A stretch of 64,000 bases of DNA from Sphingopyxis sp. (GCA_013823985.1 PNNB01000001.1:192739-256738), one strand, 5' to 3'; shown: positions 1 through 11,658, numbered from the stretch's first letter. Program-made: numbers and translations. Notes: generated by a model from the letters alone, not told the origin.

Positions 1-1
1 G

Positions 2-709
2 GAAGGAAGGCAGGGTTTTGCCTTGCCCAATCCGCCAATCCAGTTGATGCGCGGCGCCGCGGTCGCGGCTGCGACCATATTGTTTTTCTCGTCCATCTTC
101 CTCATGCCCCTGGCCGAAGCGACCGCCATCGGCTTTACGACGCCCATGATCACGGCTCTGCTCAGCGCGCTTTTCCTGAAAGAGCGCACAAGCAGGGCGA
201 CGTGGATCGCATCTCTTGTCGCCTTTGCGGGCGTTCTGATCATATTACGGCCTAATGTGGCGGCGCTTGGATGGGTCGCGCTGATGCCGCTTGCCGCGGC
301 GGTATGTATGTCGTTGATGATGATGGGTAACCGTGCGGTCGCGGGGCAGGGCTCGCCGCTTTTGATGCAGTTCCTTGTGGCGTCCATTGCCGTGCCTTTC
401 GTGGTCAGCGCTGCCGTCGTTGGCCATTTTTCAGGCTTTGCCCCGCTGCACGTCGGCATACCGGATTGGACGATTGTGGCGCGGGCCTGCATTGTGGCTG
501 TTTCTGCCAGCTTTGCCCATTGGCTGATTTTCATGGGAACAACGCGTGCATCGGCCGCCGAAATAGCGCCGATGACCTATGTGCAGTTGCTGATCGCAAT
601 GGCGCTTGGAATTCTGCTATTTGGCGACTGGCCGGATATGACCTCCCTGTTGGGGTCGGCGATCATCATTGGCGCCGGGTTGTTTTTGTGGCATCAAAAA
701 CCCTCCTGA
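2..709 (+). CDS. DMT-superfamily (EamA) transporter, N-terminus cut by window edge
   Basis: The reading frame is open to the left edge and about 235 codons are visible; EamA transporters usually have about 290-300 residues, so roughly one fifth lies outside the window. What remains is almost wholly hydrophobic helices in the two-repeat EamA pattern. The end of the first repeat reads PLAEATAIGFTTP followed by a short charged loop (LKERTSRATW), and the second repeat ends in IIIGAGLFLW. The family exports small metabolites or amino acids across the inner membrane; the substrate cannot be read from sequence. The TTG at 23 is only the first start-like codon in view and probably not the true start. 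The next gene follows after 12 bases on the same strand and may be co-transcribed. Confidence 0.85.
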   Translation, partial: EGRQGFALPNPPIQLMRGAAVAAATILFFSSIFLMPLAEATAIGFTTPMITALLSALFLKERTSRATWIASLVAFAGVLIILRPNVAALGWVALMPLAAAVCMSLMMMGNRAVAGQGSPLLMQFLVASIAVPFVVSAAVVGHFSGFAPLHVGIPDWTIVARACIVAVSASFAHWLIFMGTTRASAAEIAPMTYVQLLIAMALGILLFGDWPDMTSLLGSAIIIGAGLFLWHQKPS

Positions 710-721
710 AAGAGAGGGGCC

Positions 722-1177
722 ATGCGTATATTATCCGGTTTGGCGATGCTGTTGCTGACGCTTGCGCCTGTTGCCGCGGCTGCGGAGGAGGCAGAACTGC
801 CCGGCTGGATGACGGGTGCCTGGGCACGCAGCGACGGGGACAGCTGGGCCGATGAATATTGGACTCCGCCGCGTGCCGGGATCATGATCGGGGCCAGCAG
901 GTCCGGCAAAGGCGAGGCGCTTCAATTTTGGGAGCATATGCGCATCGTGCGGGAGACAGATGGGACATTGGCGTTCTGGGCCATTTCGGCGGATCAAAAA
1001 CCGGTGCGCTTTATTGCAAAACAGAACGCGGCAGACGGTATCGTCTTCGAAAATGCGGATCATGATTACCCGCAACGCATCCGCTATTGGCGTGAAGGCA
1101 AGCTTTTAAAGGCGCAGATTTCCTTGCTGGATGGCAGCAAGCCGGTCGATTTCCAGTTCCGGATGATGGGGCAGTAG
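722..1177 (+). CDS. Secreted DUF6265-like protein
   Basis: This 151-residue protein has a clear signal peptide: MRILSGLAM, a hydrophobic core, then PVAAAAEEA with likely cleavage near residue 21. The mature part opens with a tryptophan-containing motif (LPGWMTGAW) and continues with WTPPRAGIMIGASR and FENADHDYPQRI. This is the pattern of the DUF6265 family, small predicted beta-barrel or lipocalin-like periplasmic proteins without assigned function. The ATG is preceded by the purine-rich AGAGAGGGG, a good ribosome binding site. It lies 12 bases after the EamA gene. It converges with the minus-strand gene ending at 1231, with about 50 bases between that hold only a weak GC-rich hairpin. Confidence 0.72.
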   Translation: MRILSGLAMLLLTLAPVAAAAEEAELPGWMTGAWARSDGDSWADEYWTPPRAGIMIGASRSGKGEALQFWEHMRIVRETDGTLAFWAISADQKPVRFIAKQNAADGIVFENADHDYPQRIRYWREGKLLKAQISLLDGSKPVDFQFRMMGQ

Positions 1178-1230
1178 GTCCCAGCCGATTTTCCTAAGGG
1201 CGGTTATCGACGCGCCCGACTCCCTTGCGA

Positions 1231-1797
1231 TCAGGGTGTCGCATTGGGGATCAGGCCCACGGTCACGAACACCTGAATGCCGCGGCCTTCATCACGCATC
1301 ATTTGCGGGCCGTTGACGATAGCGATCATATGGCCGGATTTGATGACCAACTCATCCTTCATATATCCGTTGGCTGTGCCGGACCGACGCGTGTCATAGA
1401 TCCACGAAGATGTGGCGCGCAGGCGGTCGACGAAGTCGATACGGGCGTTCAGCGCGGCTTGTGTGTCGGATACAACAACACGGCAAGCTGTTGAATCCAC
1501 GGCGGTAACGATGAATACGGTGCTGCCCCCGGTGCCGATTTTCGCAAATAGGGGGTTGTCCGGAAACAGGGGTGCGGAATTGTCCCGAACGTCCTGCGGG
1601 ATGATTTCGACCATCTGAACGCCAAGTTCGGCGAGCTGGTCTTTATGGGCAACGGACAGGATGCCATCGCGCAATATATGTTTGGCGCAGAGTTTGAAGC
1701 CAAGCTCGATCCGGCCGCTGACTTCGGTTACCTGATCCTTGAAGCTGGGCGGTGCTTGTGCGGCTAAGGCTGGGGCCAGAAAGAGGCTGGCCAGCAT
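1231..1797 (-). CDS. Secreted hypothetical protein, last gene of the atp operon (paralogue Y)
   Basis: This 188-residue protein has a short hydrophobic leader (MLASLFLAPALAAQ) and is probably exported, though the n-region is unusually short. The gene starts 5 bases after the atpC stop and is evidently co-transcribed with it. Visible features are a cysteine in the helix KLCAKHIL, the segment DQLAELGVQMVE, a strand FIVTAVDSTACRVVVSD with a second cysteine, and a closing hydrophobic strand VFVTVGL. The same order of elements (Cys helix, Q-aLG segment, second Cys strand, closing strand) occurs in the 171-residue protein on the other side of atpC, so I infer that the two are distant paralogues. 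No known domain is recognised. A role in ATP synthase assembly or in the envelope is only a guess from position. Confidence 0.7.
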   Translation of the reverse strand: MLASLFLAPALAAQAPPSFKDQVTEVSGRIELGFKLCAKHILRDGILSVAHKDQLAELGVQMVEIIPQDVRDNSAPLFPDNPLFAKIGTGGSTVFIVTAVDSTACRVVVSDTQAALNARIDFVDRLRATSSWIYDTRRSGTANGYMKDELVIKSGHMIAIVNGPQMMRDEGRGIQVFVTVGLIPNATP

Positions 1798-1802
1798 GGG
1801 GT

Positions 1803-2069
1803 TTAGGCCGCTTCTACGACCTGTTCAGCCAAGACCGTCAGGCCCTTTTCATTCACCTCGGCAAAGCCGCCTGCGATCGTCAGCTTTTCAGGCGTGGCGC
1901 CCTGCGACGCGTAGATTTCGAGCGCGGCATCGCTGCGCAAGGTGCTCATCATGGGGCTGTGCCCTTCGAGAACGCCGAAATCGCCTTCGGTGCCGGGCAC
2001 AACAACCATATAGACGTCGTCCGAGCGGTAAAGCTTCTCAGGGGTTACGAGTTCGAATTTGAGTGCCAT
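1803..2069 (-). CDS. atpC: F1 ATP synthase subunit epsilon (short form)
   Basis: The epsilon subunit sits on the central stalk of F1 and couples rotation of gamma to the c-ring. The 88 residues cover only the N-terminal beta-sandwich: FELVTPEKL at the start, [20 protein letters not shown] in the core, and [18 protein letters not shown] near the end. The E. coli protein has about 139 residues. The C-terminal helical pair that carries the inhibitory function is missing, which is usual for alphaproteobacteria, where other proteins regulate ATPase activity. It is embedded between two small secreted-protein genes with gaps of only 5 bases on each side, at the 3' end of the F1 operon. Confidence 0.96.
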   Translation of the reverse strand: MALKFELVTPEKLYRSDDVYMVVVPGTEGDFGVLEGHSPMMSTLRSDAALEIYASQGATPEKLTIAGGFAEVNEKGLTVLAEQVVEAA

Positions 2070-2074
2070 GATCT

Positions 2075-2589
2075 CTACTTATCCTTTTCATTCGCCATGA
2101 TGGCGGTGGTGGCCGGGCTAAAGCCAAGTTCGCCACCTGCATCGGCGAGAATGAGTGTTACAAACCGCTTGGTGGGCTTGTCGCGAAACACGAAAAGCAT
2201 AGTTCCGTCGCCCAGACGCTGCGGTGTCCGGTTGCCGGAGAACTTATCCGCTATGGTCCGTTCTATCAATCCACCTGCAAGCGTTGGATTATCTGGACCG
2301 CCAAACCAGACGGTGCACGTGTCTTTTCCTGACGAAATGACCGTCTTTTCCGTTCCTGTACCCTTTTCCGCGCGGGGAAGTTCCCCTCCTGGGGTTACCC
2401 GCGGCGCTGTAGGCGTAAAGCCCAAGGCCTTGACCTGTTCGGCATCCGCAAGAGAAATATCTCCGGCGAGAACTTTGGAACAGACGCCAAAGACGAGTTC
2501 TTGCAACTCCGCTTTGCGGTCCTGCGCTGATGCAGGTGCGGCGGCGCAATGCACCATCGCAACCGCAAGCAGCGCAGCTACGCGAAACA

Positions 2590-2590
<1 letters not shown>
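2075..2590 (-). CDS. Secreted hypothetical protein inserted between atpD and atpC (paralogue X)
   Basis: This 171-residue protein has a normal signal peptide ([23 protein letters not shown], cleavage expected after ASA-Q). Its ATG overlaps the atpD stop in a TAATG junction, so translation is coupled to atpD, and atpC follows 5 bases after its stop. The mature part begins with a helix containing a cysteine ([19 protein letters not shown]) and the segment [10 protein letters not shown] second cysteine sits in a strand ([13 protein letters not shown]), and a hydrophobic strand [10 protein letters not shown] follows near the end. The plan matches the protein downstream of atpC (1231-1797), suggesting an old duplication that bracketed atpC. 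I recognise no domain. A secreted protein inside an F1 operon is unusual, and its function is unknown. Confidence 0.72.
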
Positions 2591-4221
<1,631 letters not shown>

Positions 4222-5103
4222 TTAGAGCGCTTCTGCGCCCGCGATGATTTCAATGAGTTCGGTGGTAATCGCTGCCTGACGGGTCCGGTTATACTGGATC
4301 GTCAGCTTGTTGATCATGTCGCCGGCGTTGCGGGTCGCATTGTCCATGGCGGTCATCTTGGAACCCTGTTCCGACGCCGCATTTTCGCGGTTGGCGCGCA
4401 GCAATTGCACGGCAACGTTGCGGGGCAGCAGGTCGGCGAGGATTTCTTCCTCATCCGGTTCATATTCGACCGAGGCCGATACCGAAACAGCGGCACCTTC
4501 ACCCGCCGATACCGCAACGGGCATCAACTGGATCGCGGTCGGTTCCTGCGTCAGGACGGTCACGAATTTCGAGAACAGCAAATGGGCCACGTCAAACTCG
4601 CCAGCTTCGAAGCGGGCGGTCAGATCTTCGGCCCAGACCTGCACATCGGCAAAGCTCAATTTGCCAAGGTCACCGGGTTCAATGCTGTGGATGATGTCGT
4701 TACGGAAGGTCCGGCTAAGCTGGTCCTTACCCTTTTTACCGATGGTGTAGAATTTGACGGTCTTGCCCGCAGCCTTCAACTCTTCCGCTTTTTTGCGGGC
4801 GAGACGAACGATGTTGGTGTTGAACGCGCCGGCCAGACCCTTGTCCGATGTGGCCACGACCAGCAAATGGACGTCATCCTTACCGGTACCAGCCAGCAAT
4901 TTTGGCGATTGCGGGCCGACGGTGACCTTCGACGCGATGCTCGACACCACGGTTTCCAGACGTTCCGCATAAGGACGCGACGCCTCGGCTGCTTCGGTCG
5001 CCCGACGCAGCTTCGCCGCGGCGACCATCTTCATCGCCTTGGTGATCTTCTGGGTCGATTTGACCGAGTTGATCCGGATTTTAAGGGCCTTAAGGCTCGC
5101 CAT
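4222..5103 (-). CDS. atpG: F1 ATP synthase subunit gamma
   Basis: Gamma is the rotor shaft inside the alpha3beta3 hexamer. The 293-residue length is normal. The N-terminal helix reads MASLKALKIRINSVKSTQKI and continues ITKAMKMVAAAKLRRA; the C-terminal helix contains MDNATRNAGDMI followed by LTIQYNRTRQAAITTE. These two helices form the conserved coiled-coil shaft. A short acidic insertion (YEPDEEEILADLL) sits at about residues 213-225. It lies between atpA (12-base gap) and atpD (27-base gap) in the same operon. Confidence 0.97.
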   Translation of the reverse strand: MASLKALKIRINSVKSTQKITKAMKMVAAAKLRRATEAAEASRPYAERLETVVSSIASKVTVGPQSPKLLAGTGKDDVHLLVVATSDKGLAGAFNTNIVRLARKKAEELKAAGKTVKFYTIGKKGKDQLSRTFRNDIIHSIEPGDLGKLSFADVQVWAEDLTARFEAGEFDVAHLLFSKFVTVLTQEPTAIQLMPVAVSAGEGAAVSVSASVEYEPDEEEILADLLPRNVAVQLLRANRENAASEQGSKMTAMDNATRNAGDMINKLTIQYNRTRQAAITTELIEIIAGAEAL

Positions 5104-5115
5104 TCTGGTTTCCGA

Positions 5116-6654
<1,539 letters not shown>

Positions 6655-7221
6655 TTAGCCTTTCATCGCAGCTGCGAGGGTGTTGAGACGGGTTTTGATA
6701 CTATTGTCGATCATCTGGCTGCCGATACGGACAGTCAGGCCACCCAAAAGGGAGGGATCGACCTTGGTTTGAATGGCAACGTCGCTTCCGACGCGGGCCT
6801 TGAGCTTTGCGGACAGCGCCTTCATCTGCGCTGCGCTGAGTGTGTGGGCCGAGGTTACTTCGGCGGTCACTTCACCGCGATGTGCTGCGGCAAGGGCGGT
6901 ATAGGCCCGGGCCACGGCAACGGTTTCGCCCAGACGGCGATTTTCGGCGAGTACGCCCAGGGTCTTTGCCGACAACGGATCGAGCTTCATCGCCTTGGCG
7001 ACGGCCGCGATTGCCTTTTTGGCGTCGGCGCGGGTCAAAACAGGGTTGCTGGTCAGCGCCTTCAGGTCAGCCGATTCGCCGACCGCTTTTGCCACGGCAG
7101 ACATGCTTTTTTCGACGGCATCAATGGCCTTGGAATCGCGCGCCAGTTCAAACAACGCAGTCGCGTAACGCCCAGCTAAACTGGCCTGAATATTAGCAGA
7201 TGTGCCGCCGGAATGATCCAC
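6655..7221 (-). CDS. atpH: F1 ATP synthase subunit delta
   Basis: Delta joins the F1 head to the peripheral stalk. The 188-residue product shows the family layout: an N-terminal helical domain (LAGRYATALFELARDSKAID), a middle segment LKALTSNPVLTRADAKKAI, and the C-terminal signature DPSLLGGLTVRIGSQMIDNS at about residues 157-176. It is the first gene of the F1 operon (atpH-A-G-D-X-C-Y). About 210 bases separate it from the divergent dienelactone hydrolase gene; promoters for both must lie there. Confidence 0.96.
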   Translation of the reverse strand: MDHSGGTSANIQASLAGRYATALFELARDSKAIDAVEKSMSAVAKAVGESADLKALTSNPVLTRADAKKAIAAVAKAMKLDPLSAKTLGVLAENRRLGETVAVARAYTALAAAHRGEVTAEVTSAHTLSAAQMKALSAKLKARVGSDVAIQTKVDPSLLGGLTVRIGSQMIDNSIKTRLNTLAAAMKG

Positions 7222-7301
7222 GCGTGAAAGTCCTCGAATGTGAGACTGAAGAAATGTGCTGACCGGGCCGAAAGGTCACCCTTTCACTGAAGTCGACGCG
7301 C

Positions 7302-7329
7302 GCCTAGCAGGGGTTTTGTTGCGATGCAA
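7302..7329 (-). promoter_or_regulatory. Candidate sigma-70-type promoter of the atp operon
   Basis: Reading the minus strand, TTGCAT (7329-7324) is followed after 16 bases by CTAGGC (7307-7302), a form common at sphingomonad housekeeping promoters. It would give a leader of about 75 bases before atpH. The rest of the 7222-7433 intergenic region holds a small hairpin (CCGAAGG / CTTTCGG near 7356) and nothing else I can name. The assignment is by eye only. Confidence 0.3.
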
Positions 7330-7433
7330 GATGCGGATTTCCACAATGCGCCCGCCGAAGGTCCTTTCGGTCAGCCACCCTCTTTCCAAGGACATGCCCA
7401 ATGCGCAATGTAGGGGGAGAAGAGGAGCAACAT

Positions 7434-8111
7434 ATGGGCAAAATGATTCGCATGACGATGGACGATGGCGCTGAAATCGCGGTCTACCACGTCGAGCCGG
7501 AAGGAGAGCGTCGCGGCGGTCTGGTTCTGGTGCAGGAAATATTCGGTGTCACCGATCATATCCGTGAATTATGCGACGAATATGCTGCTGACGGATATGA
7601 AGTGCTGTCGCCTTCGATTTTCGATCGTGAACATCCCGGTTTTGAGGCCGAATATACCGGTCCCGACTATGAACGTGCGGTCCAGTTGGCGCGCGAACTG
7701 CATCCCTTCACACAAAGCCTCGACGATGCGCAGGTCTGCATCAACGCGCTGAAAGACAAAGGTCCGGTTTTCATCACCGGCTATTGCTATGGCGGCTCGG
7801 TCGCCTGGGCGATGGCGGGCATCAGCGACGATCTGGCGGCCGCGTCCTGCTATTATGGCAGCCTGGTGCCGACATTATACGCCGACAAGGTGCCCAAATG
7901 CGCAACCATCGCGCATTTCGGCCGCTTTGATCAGGGCATTCCGATGGAGGGTGTCGAGGCGCTGATTGCCAAAAACCATCCGACCGCCCAGATTTTCGTA
8001 TATGACGCCAATCACGGCTTCAACTCCGACCGGCGCAAGGATTATCACGAGCCCAGCGCCGATCTGGCCCGCGAACGGACATTGGCCTTGTTTAAGGCGT
8101 GTGGAGGCTAA
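7434..8111 (+). CDS. Dienelactone hydrolase family protein
   Basis: This 225-residue alpha/beta hydrolase is related to carboxymethylenebutenolidase, which hydrolyses cyclic dienelactones in chlorocatechol and aromatic degradation. The family triad is visible: the nucleophile Cys118 in GYCYGG, Asp166 in GRFDQG and His194 in ANHGF, with the activating Glu35 in VQEIFG. I chose the ATG at 7434 because AGAAGAGGAG precedes it at proper spacing and the family starts close to this point; an upstream ATG at 7401 has no such support. It stands alone with no other aromatic-degradation gene nearby, so the natural substrate is unclear. Confidence 0.88.
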   Translation: MGKMIRMTMDDGAEIAVYHVEPEGERRGGLVLVQEIFGVTDHIRELCDEYAADGYEVLSPSIFDREHPGFEAEYTGPDYERAVQLARELHPFTQSLDDAQVCINALKDKGPVFITGYCYGGSVAWAMAGISDDLAAASCYYGSLVPTLYADKVPKCATIAHFGRFDQGIPMEGVEALIAKNHPTAQIFVYDANHGFNSDRRKDYHEPSADLARERTLALFKACGG

Positions 8112-8190
8112 TCGGCTTTGAAAGCAAGTTTCGGGACGCGCACGGTGTGCGCGGCATCTATTCTGGACACCTTCAACAAGGAGCCGGAAT

Positions 8191-8658
8191 ATGAGTTATC
8201 GCATTACAGGATTGGACCGCGCGTCATTTGCCGAATTGTTCGACATGAATGACACAGCACTAGCCGAAAGAGGCGCGGTGCGCGTGACGGCCGCTGCCGA
8301 CAAGGGCTGGCCTTGCCGGATCAGTCTGGAGGATGCCAAGGCGGGCGAAGAATTGATCCTGCTGAACCATGTCAGCCATGATGTGGCGACGCCCTATCGG
8401 TCATCCTATGCGATCTACGTCCGTAAGGCAGCCGAGCTATCTGCTCAATTTGTCGATGAAACACCTCCGGTTTTCGAAGGTCGTCCGATGGCGTTCCGTG
8501 CGTTCGATGCCGATGGCATGCTCCGCAATGCAGCACTGGCATTGCCCGGGCAGGCGGATGAAAAAATCCGCGCGCTTTTCGCTCAAGATGAAATCGCCTA
8601 CATACATGCGCATAACGCGGCCCATGGCTGCTTTTCCGCCCGGATCGAGAGAGTCTGA
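8191..8658 (+). CDS. DUF1203 domain protein
   Basis: This 155-residue protein matches the DUF1203 pattern: an N-terminal YRITGL segment, then WPCRISLEDAKAGEELILLN, SSYAIYVR in the middle, and the closing AYIHAHNAAHGCFSARIER. The family is small, cytoplasmic and uncharacterised; the conserved His/Cys cluster near the end could bind a metal or be catalytic, which is inference. AAGGAGCC precedes the ATG. It is followed after 2 bases by the SRPBCC gene and then ada, so it appears to be the first gene of a four-gene unit. Confidence 0.85.
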   Translation: MSYRITGLDRASFAELFDMNDTALAERGAVRVTAAADKGWPCRISLEDAKAGEELILLNHVSHDVATPYRSSYAIYVRKAAELSAQFVDETPPVFEGRPMAFRAFDADGMLRNAALALPGQADEKIRALFAQDEIAYIHAHNAAHGCFSARIERV

Positions 8659-8660
8659 AG

Positions 8661-9062
8661 ATGGCAACGGTCAGAAAAACAATTACCATCAATAGATCGG
8701 CAAACGACGTCTGGGACGCGGTGAGCGATGCAGGGCAACTCCATACACGCGTGGCGCCGGGTATGGTCGTGGATACGAGGTTGGAGGATGATGGCGAGGT
8801 GCGGATTGTGACCTTTGCCAATGCCGTGATACTAAGAGAGCTTATGATTTCCAACGATGCCGATGCAATGCGTCTGGCATGGTCCGCGCAAAGCGAACAC
8901 TGGACCCATCACAACGCTTCGCTTCAGATTTGCAGCGCGGGTGATGACCAATGCGAAGCGGTGTGGACCGCCGATGTTCTGCCGCACGCAGCAGCTGTGC
9001 TGATGGATCAGTTTTTAACGGCAAGCCTAGGCGCGATGAAGGCGCATATGGAAAATGGCTAA
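8661..9062 (+). CDS. SRPBCC family (polyketide cyclase/START-like) protein
   Basis: This 133-residue protein opens with a first strand and the helix SANDVWDAVSDAGQLHTRVAPGM, the usual start of the SRPBCC hydrophobic-ligand-binding fold, and ends with a long C-terminal helix (AVLMDQFLTASLGAMKAHME). It is probably a single-domain ligand-binding protein; no ligand is predictable. It begins 2 bases after the DUF1203 gene and overlaps the start of ada by 8 bases, so the genes are translationally coupled. Confidence 0.82.
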   Translation: MATVRKTITINRSANDVWDAVSDAGQLHTRVAPGMVVDTRLEDDGEVRIVTFANAVILRELMISNDADAMRLAWSAQSEHWTHHNASLQICSAGDDQCEAVWTADVLPHAAAVLMDQFLTASLGAMKAHMENG

Positions 9063-10092
9063 GGCAAAGGTCATTGACCCCGACTTTGCGTGGAGCACAT
9101 TTCTGGCGCGCGATCGTGCCTATGACGGGCAATTTGTCGGGGCTGTCAAAACGACCAGGATTTATTGCAAGCCAAGCTGTCCGGTGCGGCATCCCAAGCG
9201 CGAGAATGTGCGCTTTTACGCAACTGCGGCTGAAGCCAAGGCGGCAGGGTTTCGGCCTTGTTTGCGCTGCCATCCCGATGACATTGCACGTGATGAAGTC
9301 GCGGTGGTTAGCGCACTGAAATTGTTGGCAGCAGAAGAGCCGATGGGTTTGGAGCAGCTTGCTGCTGCCGTTGGCTATGCCCCGCACCATTTTCACCGGC
9401 TCTTCAAACGGGCAACGGGTGTCACACCAGCCGAATATGCGCGCGGACTAAGGGCTGGGCGTGTGGAAGAAGCGCTTGCCGCAAATGACCGGGTGACCGA
9501 TGCGATTTACGATGCGGGATATTCGGGGCCAAGCCGATTTTATGCAGCAACAAAGGGACGATTAGGGATGACACCAAGTGCTTGGAAAAATGGCGGCGCA
9601 GGGGCAGTTATCCGATGGGCTGTCGTCCAGACGTCGCTCGGCAGCATGTTGGTCGCCGCGACGGATAAGGGTATTTGCCGTCTCTCTTTTGATGAAGACG
9701 AAACAGACCTTCAAAAACGCTTTCCGAATGCAACGATTGAACAGGGTGGCGACGCGCTGGCTGAACTCGTAAATGGTGCAATTGCCGCAATCGAAAACCC
9801 TGCAAATATGCCGGAATTGCCGCTTGATATAGCGGGAACCGTCTTTCAACAGGCGGTGTGGAAAGAGTTGCAGCGCATACCTGCTGGCGAAACCCGGACC
9901 TATGCGGAAATTGCGGCGGCGGTGGGCAAACCCAAGGCGGTGCGCGCAGCGGGAAGCGCAAATGGCGCGAATAATGTCGCTGTGTTAATCCCCTGTCATC
10001 GCGTGATCCGGACCGATGGTAGCTTGGGAGGCTATGCCTATGGTCTGGAACGGAAAGAAAAACTGCTTCAGGCAGAGAGGAATGCAGGATGA
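9055..10092 (+). CDS. ada: Bifunctional Ada: methylphosphotriester sensor, AraC regulator and O6-methylguanine-DNA methyltransferase
   Basis: Ada repairs alkylated DNA by suicidal methyl transfer and, once methylated at the N-terminal cysteine, activates the adaptive response. Three domains are visible in 345 residues. The zinc-binding Ada domain has Cys38, Cys42, Cys69 and Cys72 (CKPSC and CLRC), at exactly the E. coli positions. The AraC-type helix-turn-helix includes YAPHHFHRLFKRATGVTPAEYARGLR. The C-terminal methyltransferase domain has PCHRV with the acceptor Cys314. The start overlaps the SRPBCC gene by 8 bases and the stop overlaps the next start as ATGA. The gene is likely autoregulated from upstream of the unit, but I could not identify an Ada box. 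Confidence 0.95.
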   Translation: MAKAKVIDPDFAWSTFLARDRAYDGQFVGAVKTTRIYCKPSCPVRHPKRENVRFYATAAEAKAAGFRPCLRCHPDDIARDEVAVVSALKLLAAEEPMGLEQLAAAVGYAPHHFHRLFKRATGVTPAEYARGLRAGRVEEALAANDRVTDAIYDAGYSGPSRFYAATKGRLGMTPSAWKNGGAGAVIRWAVVQTSLGSMLVAATDKGICRLSFDEDETDLQKRFPNATIEQGGDALAELVNGAIAAIENPANMPELPLDIAGTVFQQAVWKELQRIPAGETRTYAEIAAAVGKPKAVRAAGSANGANNVAVLIPCHRVIRTDGSLGGYAYGLERKEKLLQAERNAG

Positions 10093-10838
10093 CGGACAAA
10101 GTAAAAACTCTTGGCGAACTTCATGTGCCGGGCAATCCCCTGATATTGTTCAATATCTGGGATGCCGGCAGTGCAAAGGCCGTTGCTGATGCCGGTGCCA
10201 AAGCAATCGCTACGGGCAGCTGGGGTGTTGCTGGTGCCCATGGGTATAAGGATGGTGAGACCTTTCCGGTCGATCTGGTTTTCGCAAATCTGGCGCAGAT
10301 TCTGAATGTCACCGATTTGCCCGTTACGCTTGATTTTGAGGCAGGCTATGGCGTGGATGCGGCGCAGGTGGGGCACATGGTGCAAAGAGTTGCAAAGGCT
10401 GGTGCTGCCGGGATCAACATTGAAGATAAAGATCCTGCGACACGCGTACTTTTTGATATCGATGTAGCCAGCGCCAGAATTAAGGCTGCGGCGGAATCGG
10501 GCATATGGATAAATGCCCGGACGGACCTGTTCATCGTCACGCCCAAAGAGCATCACGATCTGGAATTGGTCGAAAAAGTGCTCGAAAGGGCGAAATCCTA
10601 TGCAGATTCGGGGGCGAACAGCCTCTTTGTTCCTTTCATCGCGGATGCAGCGTTAATTGGCCACTTATGTGCAAAATCGCCCTTGCCCGTGAACATTTTG
10701 GTGGGGGACGGTATTCCCGATATCAAGACGCTGGCCGGTCTGGGTGTTGCGCGGATCAGCCATGGGCATGGGCCGTGGGCAAGGGCCATGCAGGACATGT
10801 CAAGTGCAGCCAAATTGGCGATCGCTGCGCTGGATTGA
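10089..10838 (+). CDS. Isocitrate lyase / PEP mutase family protein
   Basis: This 249-residue TIM-barrel protein belongs to the ICL/PEPM superfamily, whose members cleave or form C-C or P-C bonds on 2-oxo acids with Mg2+. Visible elements are FNIWDAGSAKAVADAGA at the start, the Mg-site segment LDFEAGYG, GINIEDKD, INARTD and a C-terminal ISHGHGPWARAM. The canonical KKCGH-type active-site loop of isocitrate lyase is absent, so this is not a glyoxylate-shunt enzyme; an oxaloacetate hydrolase, carboxyvinyl-phosphonate-like or methylisocitrate-lyase-like activity is possible. It is translationally coupled to ada (ATGA), a pairing also seen in other bacteria but of unknown meaning. Confidence 0.85.
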   Translation: MTDKVKTLGELHVPGNPLILFNIWDAGSAKAVADAGAKAIATGSWGVAGAHGYKDGETFPVDLVFANLAQILNVTDLPVTLDFEAGYGVDAAQVGHMVQRVAKAGAAGINIEDKDPATRVLFDIDVASARIKAAAESGIWINARTDLFIVTPKEHHDLELVEKVLERAKSYADSGANSLFVPFIADAALIGHLCAKSPLPVNILVGDGIPDIKTLAGLGVARISHGHGPWARAMQDMSSAAKLAIAALD

Positions 10839-10877
10839 GGTAAAGATGCAGGACGGCTTTTCCGGTTTGAGGCTGAT

Positions 10878-10905
10878 TTTACATATAGAAACTGGTTAAT
10901 ACTAA
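10878..10905 (+). promoter_or_regulatory. Candidate promoter of the XrtA exopolysaccharide operon
   Basis: TTTACA and TACTAA are separated by 16 bases in the 175-base intergenic region (10839-11013) before the first polysaccharide gene. The region is AT-richer than its surroundings. GAAGGA stands 7 bases before the ATG at 11014. This is a by-eye assignment; no operator or regulator site was recognised. Confidence 0.25.
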
Positions 10906-11013
10906 CGGTCTGTTCACCCTTTTTCTCCATAGCAAAGTCCAATCTGCGCGAGTTGCAGGTCCGCCAATGGGGGCGTGACCGTCTGATTCGTCGCAGGTTC
11001 AGAAGGACTGGCG

Positions 11014-11658
11014 ATGAAGAACGCGTTGAAATTCAAGCTGATGCTGGCGTTGGGCGCAATGGCGACAGTGGTAACGGGATGCACTTCTGTGTCCGGTGGC
11101 CCGGAATTGCCGCAGGCGCCGACCGTATCGGTTCGTGAAGGTCCCGGTGAAGATTATATGATTGGTCCGTTGGACCAGTTGACCGTGTTTGTCTGGCGGA
11201 ACCCGGAACTGGGCGCGAAGGTGCAGGTTCGTCCGGACGGCCGGATAACCACGCCGCTGATTACCGACATGCCCGCTGTGGGCAAAACGCCGACCATGCT
11301 GGCGCAGGATATCAAGCTGCAATTGTCGCAATATATCAACGATCCCATCGTTTCGGTGATCGTAAACGAATTTGCCGGAACCACCTCGCAGCAAGTCCGT
11401 ATTGTCGGCGCGACGGAAAAGCCGGCCTCGATCCCTTACCGCGCCAATATGACCGTGCTCGACGCGATGATCGCCGTCGGGGGTCTGTCCGAATATGCTG
11501 CGGGGAACAAGGCCCGCCTCATCCGCCACAACAAGGGCACCGGCGTGCAGAAGGAATATTCCCTGCGTCTGGGTGACTTGCTGAAGCGCGGCGACAGCAA
11601 GGCGAATGTGCTGCTCGAACCGGGCGATGTGATCATCATCCCCGAGAGCATGTTCTGA
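11014..11658 (+). CDS. XrtA/PEP-CTERM-type exopolysaccharide export lipoprotein (Wza-like)
   Basis: This 214-residue lipoprotein has a lipobox (VVTGC, Cys23) and then the poly-export domain: YMIGPLDQLTVFVWRNPEL, VRPDGRITTPLI and QISQYIND-like helices. A SLBB repeat follows (VRIVGATEKPASIPYRANMT, then LDAMIAVGGLSEYAAGNKA). It should form or gate the outer-membrane export channel for the polysaccharide. It corresponds to the exosortase-associated export family (TIGR03027) and is the first gene of the ten-gene unit. The chain-length determinant starts 34 bases downstream. Confidence 0.92.
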   Translation: MKNALKFKLMLALGAMATVVTGCTSVSGGPELPQAPTVSVREGPGEDYMIGPLDQLTVFVWRNPELGAKVQVRPDGRITTPLITDMPAVGKTPTMLAQDIKLQLSQYINDPIVSVIVNEFAGTTSQQVRIVGATEKPASIPYRANMTVLDAMIAVGGLSEYAAGNKARLIRHNKGTGVQKEYSLRLGDLLKRGDSKANVLLEPGDVIIIPESMF

